Assembly (NCBI GenBank): GCA_018663245.1
Contig: JABJEI010000001.1
Span: 1 to 64,000, forward strand
Direction: 5' to 3'
DNA length: 64,000 bases
Source: a bacterium
Lineage (GTDB): Bacteria > Babelota > Babeliae > Babelales > JABJEI01
The translations under genes were made by a program, and so were the position numbers. The notes beneath the pieces are model-generated. The model saw only the letters and a list, made by a program, of their open reading frames with translations, made no database searches and was not told where the DNA came from. Shown one piece after another: positions 41,518-50,948 of this stretch. Position 1 is the stretch's first letter; each line of letters begins with the position of its first letter.

Positions 41518-43932
41518 ATGACACAGATGATCGGTTACAGTGACGAGGCCGGCACACGCCATGTCCCTCTATTACCTCTAAAAAATGTTGTTTTACTGCC
41601 ACGCAGTATAAGGCCAATTATTGTTGGCAGGGACCTATCTATTAAGGCTGTCGAAGAAGCCCTTAAACATGATAAAACGCTCTTTGTAACTGCACAAAAA
41701 GAAGTCGATACTGAAAACCCCACAGCCAATGATGTATTTCATTGGGGAACTCGATCGACCATTTTACAGGTCATGAGAATGCCCAAAGGTGCACTGAAAA
41801 TTTTGGTTGAGGGAATTAGTCGCTCACGAATGCTCAGTTCAAAAGAACGTGACGGATTCATCGAAGTAGAGTACGAAGACGTATTGACTGAAAATTTAGA
41901 AAGCTCTGTAGACATAGAAGCTCTATGGCGACACCTAAATAGCCTTTACTCATCCTACTGCAGACTAAACGATAAAGCCCCAGATGATCTTCTGCTTAAT
42001 GCAAAAAGCACCGAAGATTTTGATGCACTCGCAGACACTCTGGCGGTACATGTTAATCTGACTTTTCATGATCGACAAAACCTGCTCGAGACACCAGATC
42101 TTAAAGAGCGGCTTCTAACTCTGTGCACTCTCATTCAAAAAGAGATCGACATCTTAGAAGCAGAAGAGCGCATTCGAGGTCGCGTTCAAGGTCAGGTCGA
42201 AAAAAGCCAGAAAGAATACTACCTAAATGAGCAGATGAAGGCTATTCAGAAGGAGCTAGGTCGAGACGATCAAAGTGCCGCAATCGAAGAAACACGTAAA
42301 AAAATTAAAAAACTTAAACTTCCAAAAGAAGTTCTTGAACGTGTAGAAAAAGAACTTACACGTCTTGAGCAAATGCCACCACTATCATCTGAAGCGGTTG
42401 TTGTACGCAACTTCATTGATTGGATAGCATCACTTCCATGGAATAAAATAACCAAGGACTCTATCAGCCTAGTTCAGGCAGAGAAAATCCTTAACAAATC
42501 TCATGCAGGACTAAACAAGGTTAAAGAACGCATTGTCGAATTTATCGCTGCGCAAAAATTTGCAGGCGACCTAGAATCGGCTCCAATTCTTTGCTTGGTA
42601 GGCCCTCCAGGTGTTGGTAAAACCTCGCTAGCTAAATCTATAGCAAAAAGCCTAGGTCGAGCCTTTGTACGCATATCACTTGGTGGCGTACGTGATGAAG
42701 CCGAAATTCGCGGACATCGACGAACCTACATCGGCTCTATGCCTGGTAAAATAATTCAAGCAATGCGTAAAGCAAAAGCTGCAAATCCTGTGATACTGCT
42801 TGATGAAATCGACAAAATGTCACACGACATGCATGGCGACCCTTCTTCTGCGTTGCTTGAGGTATTGGATCCAGAACAGAACAAAAACTTCGCTGATCAC
42901 TACCTTGAAGTAGATTACGATCTTTCAAAGATACTGTTTATAACGACAGCCAACATGGTTGACACTATTCCATACCCATTGTTTGATCGAATGGAAATTC
43001 TGTCACTTTCCGGATATACCAAAAAAGAAAAACTTAGCATTGCGCGCAAGTTTTTACTTCCAAAACAGCTAAAAAAGCATAAGCTTAACGGCCGTAAAGT
43101 AAAAGTCTCTGACGAGATAATTGCCTACCTGATAGAACACTACACCCGTGAAGCCGGCGTACGTCAGCTTGAGCGAATCATAGCCAAACTGATGCGTAAA
43201 AGTATCCAACTCTTGATGAGCAAAAAAGCTCCTAAGAGTGTTACTGTTAGCATGGATCTAATTAAAGAGTGGATGGGCTACAAACTATTTAAGCCTACTG
43301 ATATTACTTTGGACTCCGACAGAATCGGTCTGGCAACCGGACTTGCTTGGACAGAAGTTGGTGGTGATGTTTTAGAAATTGAGACAATCATTGTCCCAGG
43401 CAAAGGTGGACTAACCCTAACCGGACAGCTTGGTGACGTGATGCAAGAATCTGCTCAAGCAGCACTAAGCTATGTGCGCACGCGCAGCAAGCAATTGAAT
43501 CTGACTCAAGCACTATTGACCGATTCAGACATACATATCCACATTCCAGAAGGCGCAACACCAAAAGATGGTCCATCTGCAGGTATATCAATGTGCACCT
43601 CGTTGATTTCAGCATTAACACAAACACCAGTGCTCCCAGAAATTGCCATGACTGGTGAAATCACTTTAAGAGGGCGAGTCCTGGCCGTCGGTGGCCTAAA
43701 AGAAAAAATATTAGGTGCGATACAACAAGGAATCAAAACCGTTCTTGTACCTAACCAGAACAAAGAAGAAGTTGAAGAAATCACCAAAGATTTTGAGCAA
43801 ACCATAAATATCGTGTTCGTTGAGCACATGGATGATGTACTGAAACATGCATTTGCCAAAAAACCAGTTGGCAAAAAAGCTGTTACCAAGAAAAAACCAA
43901 CCCAACGCAAAAAAATATTAACCACAAAATAA
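41518..43932 (+). CDS. lon: ATP-dependent protease Lon
   Basis: 804 residues. The N-terminal substrate-binding domain begins VPLLPLKNVVLLPRSIRPII. The AAA+ domain has Walker A GPPGVGKTSLAKS, SLGGVRDEAEIRGHRRTYIG and Walker B VILLDEIDKM. The protease domain has the catalytic serine in PKDGPSAGISM and the lysine in GGLKEKILGA. It degrades misfolded proteins. The tail after residue 775 is lysine-rich. The ribosome binding site is weak. A lipoprotein gene follows after 12 bases. Confidence 0.97.
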   Translation: MTQMIGYSDEAGTRHVPLLPLKNVVLLPRSIRPIIVGRDLSIKAVEEALKHDKTLFVTAQKEVDTENPTANDVFHWGTRSTILQVMRMPKGALKILVEGISRSRMLSSKERDGFIEVEYEDVLTENLESSVDIEALWRHLNSLYSSYCRLNDKAPDDLLLNAKSTEDFDALADTLAVHVNLTFHDRQNLLETPDLKERLLTLCTLIQKEIDILEAEERIRGRVQGQVEKSQKEYYLNEQMKAIQKELGRDDQSAAIEETRKKIKKLKLPKEVLERVEKELTRLEQMPPLSSEAVVVRNFIDWIASLPWNKITKDSISLVQAEKILNKSHAGLNKVKERIVEFIAAQKFAGDLESAPILCLVGPPGVGKTSLAKSIAKSLGRAFVRISLGGVRDEAEIRGHRRTYIGSMPGKIIQAMRKAKAANPVILLDEIDKMSHDMHGDPSSALLEVLDPEQNKNFADHYLEVDYDLSKILFITTANMVDTIPYPLFDRMEILSLSGYTKKEKLSIARKFLLPKQLKKHKLNGRKVKVSDEIIAYLIEHYTREAGVRQLERIIAKLMRKSIQLLMSKKAPKSVTVSMDLIKEWMGYKLFKPTDITLDSDRIGLATGLAWTEVGGDVLEIETIIVPGKGGLTLTGQLGDVMQESAQAALSYVRTRSKQLNLTQALLTDSDIHIHIPEGATPKDGPSAGISMCTSLISALTQTPVLPEIAMTGEITLRGRVLAVGGLKEKILGAIQQGIKTVLVPNQNKEEVEEITKDFEQTINIVFVEHMDDVLKHAFAKKPVGKKAVTKKKPTQRKKILTTK

Positions 43933-43944
43933 AGGACTACACCA

Positions 43945-44406
43945 ATGGATAACAAACAAATCGGATCATTGTTTTTTGTCCTGCTATCTTTGACCTTGCT
44001 TACCGGATGCGGTGGCGGCAAAAAGAGTGATAGCAGTAAAAAAAGCGAAAAAGTAAAAGCTCAAGGGCTTGAAGCGTTTAACAAAATGCCCGAAATAGCG
44101 GATTGGCCAGAAGAGTTGGATCAAATCGTTGAAGAAGAAGAGCGTTTATCAACGCCTATTCCTCAAGATGTATTCGGTAAACAAGCTGATGCAGATGGCC
44201 AACAGCCATTCGACATCATGGCTCAACCAGAATCATTGAACTTTGAGCAAGAACTCCCAGCCGTCGAGCCTGAGATTGAGCGACACTCAACTCCGATGCC
44301 TGAGCTTGAAGAAATAAACTTCATCGAAGAGTCTTCAGATCAAAATCAAGAAGAAGAAGAGATGTACAACAGAATGTTCCGTATGAAAGAACTTTCTGAC
44401 CTGTAA
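43945..44406 (+). CDS. Acidic lipoprotein downstream of lon
   Basis: Not recognised. 153 residues, lipobox LTGC (Cys22) then GGGKKSD. The mature part is strongly acidic and proline-rich with a duplicated phrase, RLSTPIPQDV and RHSTPMPELEE. It is probably a tethered, disordered envelope protein. It lies 12 bases after lon and ends at a terminator, so it should be co-expressed with Lon. Confidence 0.7.
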   Translation: MDNKQIGSLFFVLLSLTLLTGCGGGKKSDSSKKSEKVKAQGLEAFNKMPEIADWPEELDQIVEEEERLSTPIPQDVFGKQADADGQQPFDIMAQPESLNFEQELPAVEPEIERHSTPMPELEEINFIEESSDQNQEEEEMYNRMFRMKELSDL

Positions 44407-44434
44407 TTCTGTTTATACTAAAAATGTTTTTGTT

Positions 44435-44461
44435 AGGGGCCTTGTGTAAGGCCCCTTTTTG
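44435..44461 (+). terminator. Rho-independent terminator after the lon-lipoprotein unit
   Basis: 9-bp stem AGGGGCCTT/AAGGCCCCT with tetraloop GTGT and a run of five Ts. Confidence 0.92.
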
Positions 44462-44598
44462 TTATCCAATAAGCACAGAACAAATTGAAAACTATTTAAG
44501 GATAAATTCTTTTATTTACCCACAATTATTGCTGTTGTCTCCAACAATCAAGTAACCTGATTTCTAGGGACAAGCATTTCTTTGAGGGGGGAAATATA

Positions 44599-44922
44599 AT
44601 GAACCAATTCCGTAAACGGGCCATTGTGGCCATGACGATTTTAACACTTCTTATAACCGGATGCTGCAGTAGCTGTAAAAAATGCGCCAAAAGTGCACCA
44701 GCTAAAAAAGCCCAATCTATAACAAAAAATAAAACAAAAGCACCTGAACAAAAAGAAGAACCAACTTCACGCATACATCGCGCTGCTCGTTCTGCAAAAA
44801 AGGCATCAAAAAAAGTTGCTCACAAAACAAAAAACGCTGCGATAGCTGTAGGAAGTGGAGTTAAAAAGGTTGCTAAAAAAGTAACCTCAATCGTTACCAA
44901 ACCATTCAAGAAATCTAAATAG
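44599..44922 (+). CDS. Small basic lipoprotein
   Basis: Not recognised. 107 residues with lipobox ITGC followed by a cysteine cluster (CCSSCKKC) and a lysine/alanine-rich tail (SAKKASKKVAHKTKNA, VKKVAKKVTS). The cationic repeats resemble histone-like or cell-wall-binding tails. GGGGG lies 8 bases before the ATG. Terminator follows. Confidence 0.65.
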   Translation: MNQFRKRAIVAMTILTLLITGCCSSCKKCAKSAPAKKAQSITKNKTKAPEQKEEPTSRIHRAARSAKKASKKVAHKTKNAAIAVGSGVKKVAKKVTSIVTKPFKKSK

Positions 44923-44934
44923 CAGATTTGTTAG

Positions 44935-44958
44935 GGTCGGAGTGTTTACGCTCCGGCC
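44935..44958. terminator. Hairpin between the basic lipoprotein gene and cmk
   Basis: 8-bp stem GGTCGGAG/CTCCGGCC with an 8-base loop between convergent genes. The T-run is short, so it is a weak or bidirectional terminator. Confidence 0.6.
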
Positions 44959-44963
44959 TTCAT

Positions 44964-45638
44964 CTATTTCTGACAAACCTGCAACAGACGATCAACAACC
45001 TCACCTACCAACATATTTGACGAATCAATAACAGTAGCTCCCTCAGGTATTATTAGCGGAGAAACTGGACGTGTTTTGTCTCGCTCGTCGCGCTCATTGA
45101 GCATATTCTCAACATTACTCTGGCTAACAAAGTTACCTCGCTGCTTTTGGTCCCTAGTCCATCGCTGCACACGTACATCAATTGAGGCTGTTAAGAAAAT
45201 CTTACAATCAGCTTGAGGGAAAACCACCGAACCAGTATCGCGACCATCGACCACTACATCATGGTCCTTAGCTAAATCACGTTGAAACTTTACCATGATA
45301 TGCCTTACCTGCTCATTACTGCTAACCACAGAAGACCAGTCATCAACCTCAGCCGTTTTAAGATAAGGTGTAATATCGTTACCCAAAACAATAATTTTTT
45401 CACCTGTCTGAGCCGAATAGGTGTACTTGATTCCTCCAGACTCAACCAATTTTTGGATTACATCAATCGATGTGCTATCAATCTGCTCAACATCGCCGCC
45501 ATGCTGCTTAACCAGCCACCAGCCAATTGCCCGATACATGGCACCGGTATACAGATAGTAAAAATTGAGTTTAGCGGCAACCTTGCGTGCTATAGTCGAC
45601 TTGCCGCTTGCAGCCGGACCATCAATGGTTATTATCAT
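44964..45638 (-). CDS. cmk: Cytidylate kinase
   Basis: 224 residues. It phosphorylates CMP and dCMP. P-loop GPAASGKSTIARKVA, then the substrate region YLYTGAMYRAIGWW, VVDGRDTGSVVFPQADCKIF and RDERDKTRPVSPL, all typical of bacterial Cmk. The start overlaps the recJ stop (ATGA), with GAAGGA upstream; co-translated. Confidence 0.96.
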   Translation of the reverse strand: MIITIDGPAASGKSTIARKVAAKLNFYYLYTGAMYRAIGWWLVKQHGGDVEQIDSTSIDVIQKLVESGGIKYTYSAQTGEKIIVLGNDITPYLKTAEVDDWSSVVSSNEQVRHIMVKFQRDLAKDHDVVVDGRDTGSVVFPQADCKIFLTASIDVRVQRWTRDQKQRGNFVSQSNVENMLNERDERDKTRPVSPLIIPEGATVIDSSNMLVGEVVDRLLQVCQK

Positions 45639-47371
45639 ACTAATCCTTCAGGCCATGCAATATCAACACCGATCAACTCGATAGAACTACGTCCTTGCCA
45701 AAAATTTTGTGTAACATTTGCAGCAACATGGAACGGTCTATCGCCCCACTTAGTCAAAAGATCAAACAGCTCAGGACGGTTGAAAAAAATCAACGGCTTA
45801 ATAACACCATCAAGAAAAATCGTACATTTTGGATGCAACTCTTTGAGCAATGTCGGTGGCTTTACCAACACAACATCCTTAATCCAAAATGTAGGCTGTG
45901 GATTGCGATGCCCAAACGGCTCAAGCAATGCCATGTCGTGGGTGAATGTTTGAGTCATATCAGATAGATTCAACGGCGCATCAATGATAATTTTTTGTGC
46001 TAGATCATCGGCATTCAAAGTCTCTTTGATTTTTTTACTTAAACGCTCACGAAGCTCGTCCAAGTTCTTAGCAGGCATGCTCAATCCGGCAGCCTGAGAA
46101 TGACCTCCAAATTGGTCTATCAGGTCTTTGTTTTCAGCCAAGGCATCAAAAATATTGAATGCATCAATTGAACGGCATGACCCTTTTGCCTTACCATCTT
46201 TTGTTAGATGGAACACAAGCGTTGGCTTGCCGTAAAGACCAACCAAACGTGACGCAACCAGTCCGATTACACCTGGCTTCCAACCTCGACCCCCGATAAC
46301 GATCACATCGCCCTTATCAGGATCAACCTCACCCGACTCAACTCGTGCGACAATTTCATCAAGAATCGTGCGTTCAATTTTCCTACGAGCCTGATTTAAT
46401 TCATATAAAATTTTGCCGACTCTGGCTGTAGTCGTATGATCTTTACCAATTAAAAACGCAACACCTTCACGAGCATCCTCAAGGCGACCCAAAGCATTGA
46501 TCTGTGGCGTCAAACAAAACCCAACATCCAACGAATTAAGCTTCGGCCGACTAACGCGACCCTGTTCCTTGAGAACCTTAATCGCCAAACTCTCGTTTTT
46601 ACGCACCTGTTCCAGTCCGTGACGTACCCAGTATCGATTCTCACCTTCAAGTGGAACCACATCAGCAATTGTCCCAAGCATTAAAAGCTCATAAACCTTG
46701 TCTGGAAGTTCTTTGTCTAGCTGTTCATACAAAAACCACAATAGCTTAAATGCCACCCCAACACCTGCTAGCCCTTTGAATGGGTATTCGCAGACCTCCT
46801 GGTTAGGATTAATAACCGCGTAAGCTTCGGGAGTTTTTCCATGCGAACGGTGATGGTCAGTAATAATTAAGTCGATTCCGAGCTTTAGCGCTTCCTGCGC
46901 AGGCTCAAATGCAGTAATTCCATTATCAACGGTAATAACTACCCGGTAATCATTCTCAGCAGCACGCTTAATAATTTTACTTGATAATCCATACCCATTA
47001 CGCACACGGTGTGGTAAAAAAAAGTTAATTTGGGCACCAAGGGGCAATAAGCACTCCATCATCATGGCCGATGAAGTAATTCCATCAACATCATAATCAC
47101 CACAAACCAAAATCTTTTCGCCAGTCTCGATTGCCTTCAAAATACGGTCAACCGCGCGCTGTGCGCCATGCATCAACGAAGGATGTGCGACGTCTTTTGA
47201 GAAGGACGTAAACAAAAAGCTGTCGATAGCTTCCTTGGTCACCATTCCACGCGTACACAACGTATGAACCAATGGCAATGACATATTGTAGGATGAGGCT
47301 AGTTTAAAAACCTTATCCTGCTCTACGCTAGGAAGTTTCCACAAATATTTTTCGCCTTGTATAGTCTGCAT
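45635..47371 (-). CDS. recJ: Single-strand DNA 5'-3' exonuclease RecJ
   Basis: 578 residues. The DHH domain has CGDYDVDGITSSAMM, VITVDNGI and DHHRSHG. The DHHA1 domain has GWKPGVIGLVASRLV and GSCRSIDAFNI, with QFGGHSQAAGLSM near the end. It acts in mismatch repair and recombination. The length is near the family norm of about 570. Confidence 0.95.
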   Translation of the reverse strand: MQTIQGEKYLWKLPSVEQDKVFKLASSYNMSLPLVHTLCTRGMVTKEAIDSFLFTSFSKDVAHPSLMHGAQRAVDRILKAIETGEKILVCGDYDVDGITSSAMMMECLLPLGAQINFFLPHRVRNGYGLSSKIIKRAAENDYRVVITVDNGITAFEPAQEALKLGIDLIITDHHRSHGKTPEAYAVINPNQEVCEYPFKGLAGVGVAFKLLWFLYEQLDKELPDKVYELLMLGTIADVVPLEGENRYWVRHGLEQVRKNESLAIKVLKEQGRVSRPKLNSLDVGFCLTPQINALGRLEDAREGVAFLIGKDHTTTARVGKILYELNQARRKIERTILDEIVARVESGEVDPDKGDVIVIGGRGWKPGVIGLVASRLVGLYGKPTLVFHLTKDGKAKGSCRSIDAFNIFDALAENKDLIDQFGGHSQAAGLSMPAKNLDELRERLSKKIKETLNADDLAQKIIIDAPLNLSDMTQTFTHDMALLEPFGHRNPQPTFWIKDVVLVKPPTLLKELHPKCTIFLDGVIKPLIFFNRPELFDLLTKWGDRPFHVAANVTQNFWQGRSSIELIGVDIAWPEGLV

Positions 47372-47392
47372 GGCACCCTTATTTGTTTTCCC

Positions 47393-48901
47393 TTACTCAG
47401 CTTTTTTTTTGAGTGTGGGAAATAAAATTACATCTTTAATAGAAGTCGTATCGGTAAGCAACATAGCAAGACGGTCAATACCTATTCCAACTCCAACGGT
47501 TGGAGGTAAGCCATACTCAAGCGCCTTTATATAATCAGCATCATACTGATGTGCTTCATCATCACCAGCACGATGAGCAACTAACTGATCCTCAAAGCGT
47601 TGCGCCTGGTCAAACGGATCATTAAGCTCGTTAAAGCCGTTAGAAACTTCCATACCAGCAATGTACAGCTCAAAGCGAGCAGCAATTGTAGGGTTATTAG
47701 CGTCCCTCTTTGCAAGCGGCGAAACTTCGATAGGGAAGTCAATAATATAAGTAGGTTGCATCAAATGCTTTTCTGCAACTTCTTCAAAAAGCATCATAAT
47801 TTTGTGACCGTAAGTATCAGCACCATTTTGGATTCTTATTCCAAGCCGGCTGATTACAGCGTCAATTGCATCATGCTCAATGTCTTCAAGCTTAAGCCCA
47901 CCGTGCTTAACAATCGCCTGAACCATGGTTAAACGCTCAAACGGTTTGGCAAAATCAATTGTATTGCCATCAAACGGTACCTGAAGCTGACCGCAAGAAC
48001 TTTGAGCTGCTGCACGCAATAGCTCTTCGGTTAGGTCCATAGCAAAGTTATAATCTTGATGAGCCGTGTAGAACTCAAGCATCGTAAATTCAGGATTGTG
48101 TTTTGTTGATACACCTTCGTTGCGGAAGCTACGATTCAACTCAAAAACTCGATCAAATCCACCAACGACTAAGCGTTTTAGGTACAGCTCTGGAGCAATA
48201 CGTAAATAAAAATCTGAGCCCAAAGCATTGTGGAATGTTTTGAACGGACGAGCCGCTGCACCACCAGCAATTGGATGTAACATCGGAGTTTCTACCTCAA
48301 GGTACCCGGCATCATCCAAAAATTTGCGCAAAGTTCGTACAATTTTGATTCGTCTTAAAAACTTGTCTTTGCTTTCTGGATTGCTTATCAGGTCAAGATA
48401 GCGCTGGCGATAGCGAGCTTCAACATCGCTTAGGCCATGGAATTTTTCGGGCAATGGCTGTATACATTTACTCTGAAGCGTAAATTCTGAGATTTTTAAT
48501 GTAACTTCACCCATTTTGGTACGGAACGCTGTACCACTAGCCCAAACAATATCACCACGATCAACACATTCTTTGAAGAGATCGAACGACTCATCCCCTA
48601 CAATGTCTTTACGTATATATAGTTGCAACGCTCCTTGCTCATCTTGCAAATGAACAAAGGCAGTTTTGCCATGCAAGCGAACTGTCATCAAGCGACCAAC
48701 CAAGCTATATTCGGGAGAGTCAGCATCATCTTTGAACTGATCAAGTACCTGCTTGGTTGTAGAATCAGCAACACGAGCCGCCGGCCAAGCACTTAAGCCT
48801 CGTTTTTCTAGCTCTTTAACTTTTGCTACACGAGCGGCATGCTCACTCGACTCACGCTCATGCGCTGTCTGCATCTCTGCTTTGTCGGCTTGATCTGACA
48901 T
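47393..48901 (-). CDS. lysS: Lysine--tRNA ligase (class II)
   Basis: 502 residues. An OB-fold anticodon domain (YSLVGRLMTVRLHGKTAFVH) precedes the class II core: motif 1 (FLDDAGYLEVETPMLHPIAG), motif 2 (FRNEGVSTKHNPEFTMLEFY) and motif 3 (PPTVGVGIGIDRLAM). The ATG at 48901, beginning MSDQADKAEMQ, is favoured over one 12 bases upstream. Confidence 0.97.
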   Translation of the reverse strand: MSDQADKAEMQTAHERESSEHAARVAKVKELEKRGLSAWPAARVADSTTKQVLDQFKDDADSPEYSLVGRLMTVRLHGKTAFVHLQDEQGALQLYIRKDIVGDESFDLFKECVDRGDIVWASGTAFRTKMGEVTLKISEFTLQSKCIQPLPEKFHGLSDVEARYRQRYLDLISNPESKDKFLRRIKIVRTLRKFLDDAGYLEVETPMLHPIAGGAAARPFKTFHNALGSDFYLRIAPELYLKRLVVGGFDRVFELNRSFRNEGVSTKHNPEFTMLEFYTAHQDYNFAMDLTEELLRAAAQSSCGQLQVPFDGNTIDFAKPFERLTMVQAIVKHGGLKLEDIEHDAIDAVISRLGIRIQNGADTYGHKIMMLFEEVAEKHLMQPTYIIDFPIEVSPLAKRDANNPTIAARFELYIAGMEVSNGFNELNDPFDQAQRFEDQLVAHRAGDDEAHQYDADYIKALEYGLPPTVGVGIGIDRLAMLLTDTTSIKDVILFPTLKKKAE

Positions 48902-48962
48902 AATGTTGCCCACCTATCTTAAAAAACGTTTTTAATCACAATGCATTTAGTATAGATCAAGC

Positions 48963-48992
48963 TTGTTTTTTTGACCAAAAGTTACCTATAAT
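48963..48992 (+). promoter_or_regulatory. Predicted promoter of the exported protein gene at 49037
   Basis: TTGTTT (48963-48968), 18 bases, a perfect TATAAT (48987-48992). Transcription should start near 48999, after the in-frame ATG at 48995, which therefore cannot be the start codon. Confidence 0.6.
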
Positions 48993-49036
48993 AAATGATA
49001 GGACATTTCGTCGAAGCCCGAACTCAAGGAACTCTC

Positions 49037-49609
49037 TTGTTACCAAAACAAATCATGTTTTTATCTGTGCTTGCAGTAGCGATTTTAGCAACCAATTCAC
49101 AATGCACAATGAAAGAAATAAACGCTTTTTACCTGGCTAAAGATATACCAAAAGAAGCATCCAGACTTGACTCTATCATGAAAGAACTCGAAGAATCTCA
49201 TGACGACTATCTAAATCCAGACAATTTTGAAGACAACGTAAAACGCTTATTCAACAAAATAGCCAACCCAAAAAGTGCCTACATCAGCCTAGCAAAGACT
49301 GCGCTCAATGAAGAAATGGAAACATTTGATTTCGAGATCTTTCCATCAGATGATTTTATAAAGCGAAACCAATTCACCAATGCTCTGCAAACTGCGGCCA
49401 GCCTTGCTGAGTGCGTCCAAGAGAATATGGATTCTATAAACAACCTCGAAAACTTCAAAAATTTGGCTATCGAAAAAATCTCAGATAAAATCCGCTCATT
49501 AAGCGACAATCCGCAACCAAGCACAGTAGCTGATTTACTTGACCTACACCTAAATAAAGACCGAAACTTTACCAAAAGTCTCTTAAAAAGAAGCAATTCA
49601 TCTAAATAA
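49037..49609 (+). CDS. Exported protein, function unknown
   Basis: Not recognised. About 190 residues: signal peptide (LPKQIMFLSVLAVAILATNS, then QC), then an acidic, helical protein with regularly spaced leucines. The frame is open from ATG 48995, but the predicted promoter places the transcript start after it. The TTG at 49037 has AAGGAA 5 bases upstream and gives a good signal peptide. An ATG at 49055 is the alternative. Confidence 0.65.
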   Translation: MLPKQIMFLSVLAVAILATNSQCTMKEINAFYLAKDIPKEASRLDSIMKELEESHDDYLNPDNFEDNVKRLFNKIANPKSAYISLAKTALNEEMETFDFEIFPSDDFIKRNQFTNALQTAASLAECVQENMDSINNLENFKNLAIEKISDKIRSLSDNPQPSTVADLLDLHLNKDRNFTKSLLKRSNSSK

Positions 49610-49745
49610 ATAGGCATTAAACGCTTATTTATTGTAAAAACCAGCTCTGTTCCTTCTCTTTTTCAAGGCGGTTGACGCACTCTAGTCTAGTTTGGCAAAC
49701 TAATATACGAGTTCGTTTAACCCCAAACATGAGGAGGAATCCATC

Positions 49746-50141
49746 ATGATCCAAAGACACCTTTTAGTACCACTGGCGGCGTTCGCCTCGCTTCTGCTTT
49801 TAGCAGATGCGCATGGTCACCAAGATCACACCGAGCTTCAAAGCGAAGTGCAAGTCGTTGTAGAACGTTACATCGACACAACACGCGCTATTGCACTCGA
49901 GCTGAGTGAACTCAAGGAGGAGTTGCAACCAGCAGCTTTATTCGCGATAGCCTCAGCAGCAAAGAATATAAAGGGTTTTGATGATGGCCAGGCTTTCGTG
50001 GATCACGAAGCAGCCATCCAACAATCTCTCGCCATGTATTGGTCGTACCTACAAGCCAAGACAACAGACCCCACAGTTACAGGGGTGTTCTCTATAAACT
50101 GCTCAATCGAAGAATTTAGCAGCCCCGATGGGCAAGAGTAA
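49746..50141 (+). CDS. Small exported protein, function unknown
   Basis: Not recognised. 131 residues with a signal peptide (MIQRHLLVPLAAFASLLLLA, then DAHGH). The mature part is acidic and mostly helical, with a single cysteine near the end (SINCSIEEFSS). A very strong GAGGAGGA ribosome binding site and a strong terminator suggest high expression. Confidence 0.65.
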   Translation: MIQRHLLVPLAAFASLLLLADAHGHQDHTELQSEVQVVVERYIDTTRAIALELSELKEELQPAALFAIASAAKNIKGFDDGQAFVDHEAAIQQSLAMYWSYLQAKTTDPTVTGVFSINCSIEEFSSPDGQE

Positions 50142-50167
50142 CGCCGAATATCGTTAACGATACAAAA

Positions 50168-50197
50168 CAGGGGCAGCCGTTAAAAGCTGCCCCTTTT
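50168..50197 (+). terminator. Rho-independent terminator
   Basis: 9-bp stem AGGGGCAGC/GCTGCCCCT (50169-50177 and 50186-50194), an 8-base loop and TTTT. Confidence 0.88.
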
Positions 50198-50234
50198 CAT
50201 TACATAAAAATATTCTTATTTTGCGTATAGGTTA

Positions 50235-50948
50235 TTACTGTGTCAGTGCTTTGTAATTATGTTCAACCTGGTCCCAGTTCACAACATTCCAAAATGCATC
50301 CACATACTCAGGACGACGATTCTGAAACTGTAAGTAATAAGCATGCTCCCAGATATCAAGCGTTAACAGCGGGAACTTACCATCAGAAAGAGGGCAAATT
50401 TGATTCTGTGTCTGAACAATCTCAACATTGCCAGCATCATTTAGCACAAGCCAGACCCAACCACTACCAAATAACGTTTTTGCCTGTGCCGAGAACTGGT
50501 CTTTGAAAGCATCAAAGCTACCAAATGCTTCATTAATTTTTTGAGCAATTTGACCACTTGCAACACCACCACCATTTGGCTTCATAACCTTCCAAAAGAA
50601 TGAATGGTTATACGTTCCACCACCATGCTTGCGCAGGGCATCCTGCAAATCTTCTGGCAAGCTGTGGATCGTTTTCAAAAGCTCAACCAAAGGCACATTC
50701 GCATAATCAGGATGCTTCTCAAGCGCTGCGTTCAGCTTGTTAATATAGGACTGATGATGTTTTTGGTGATGAATTTTAAGCGGCTCAGCCGTCATGTACG
50801 GTTCGAGTGCATCGTAAGAATACGCAAGTTCAGGAAGAGTGTAAGGCATAATTTGATTCCCATGGCTATTATCAGCATTAATATAAAACATCGTCCACAG
50901 CAGAACACAGCCAACAACAAAAATCAAGCCCAGAGCAACTTGCCTCAT
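50235..50948 (-). CDS. sodA: Membrane-anchored or exported Fe/Mn superoxide dismutase
   Basis: 237 residues. An N-terminal hydrophobic segment (VALGLIFVVGCVLLWTMFYI) precedes a full Fe/Mn-SOD: PYTLPELAYSYDALEPYMTA, metal ligands in KIHHQKHHQSYI, TYNHSFFW and DIWEHAYYLQFQN. The enzyme converts superoxide to peroxide. Most SODs of this family are cytoplasmic; here the anchor or signal places it outside, which would suit defence against host oxidative attack (inference). The metal is not certain. The start overlaps the ftsB stop (ATGA), so it is co-translated with ftsB. Confidence 0.93.
   Translation of the reverse strand: MRQVALGLIFVVGCVLLWTMFYINADNSHGNQIMPYTLPELAYSYDALEPYMTAEPLKIHHQKHHQSYINKLNAALEKHPDYANVPLVELLKTIHSLPEDLQDALRKHGGGTYNHSFFWKVMKPNGGGVASGQIAQKINEAFGSFDAFKDQFSAQAKTLFGSGWVWLVLNDAGNVEIVQTQNQICPLSDGKFPLLTLDIWEHAYYLQFQNRRPEYVDAFWNVVNWDQVEHNYKALTQ

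Noticed and set aside
45282-45953. 223-codon frame on the plus strand
   Set aside because: Antisense of cmk and the end of recJ, which are both certain.
48995-48997. ATG as start of the exported protein gene
   Set aside because: It lies 3 bases after a perfect TATAAT and so before the expected transcript start; TTG 49037 has a good ribosome binding site.
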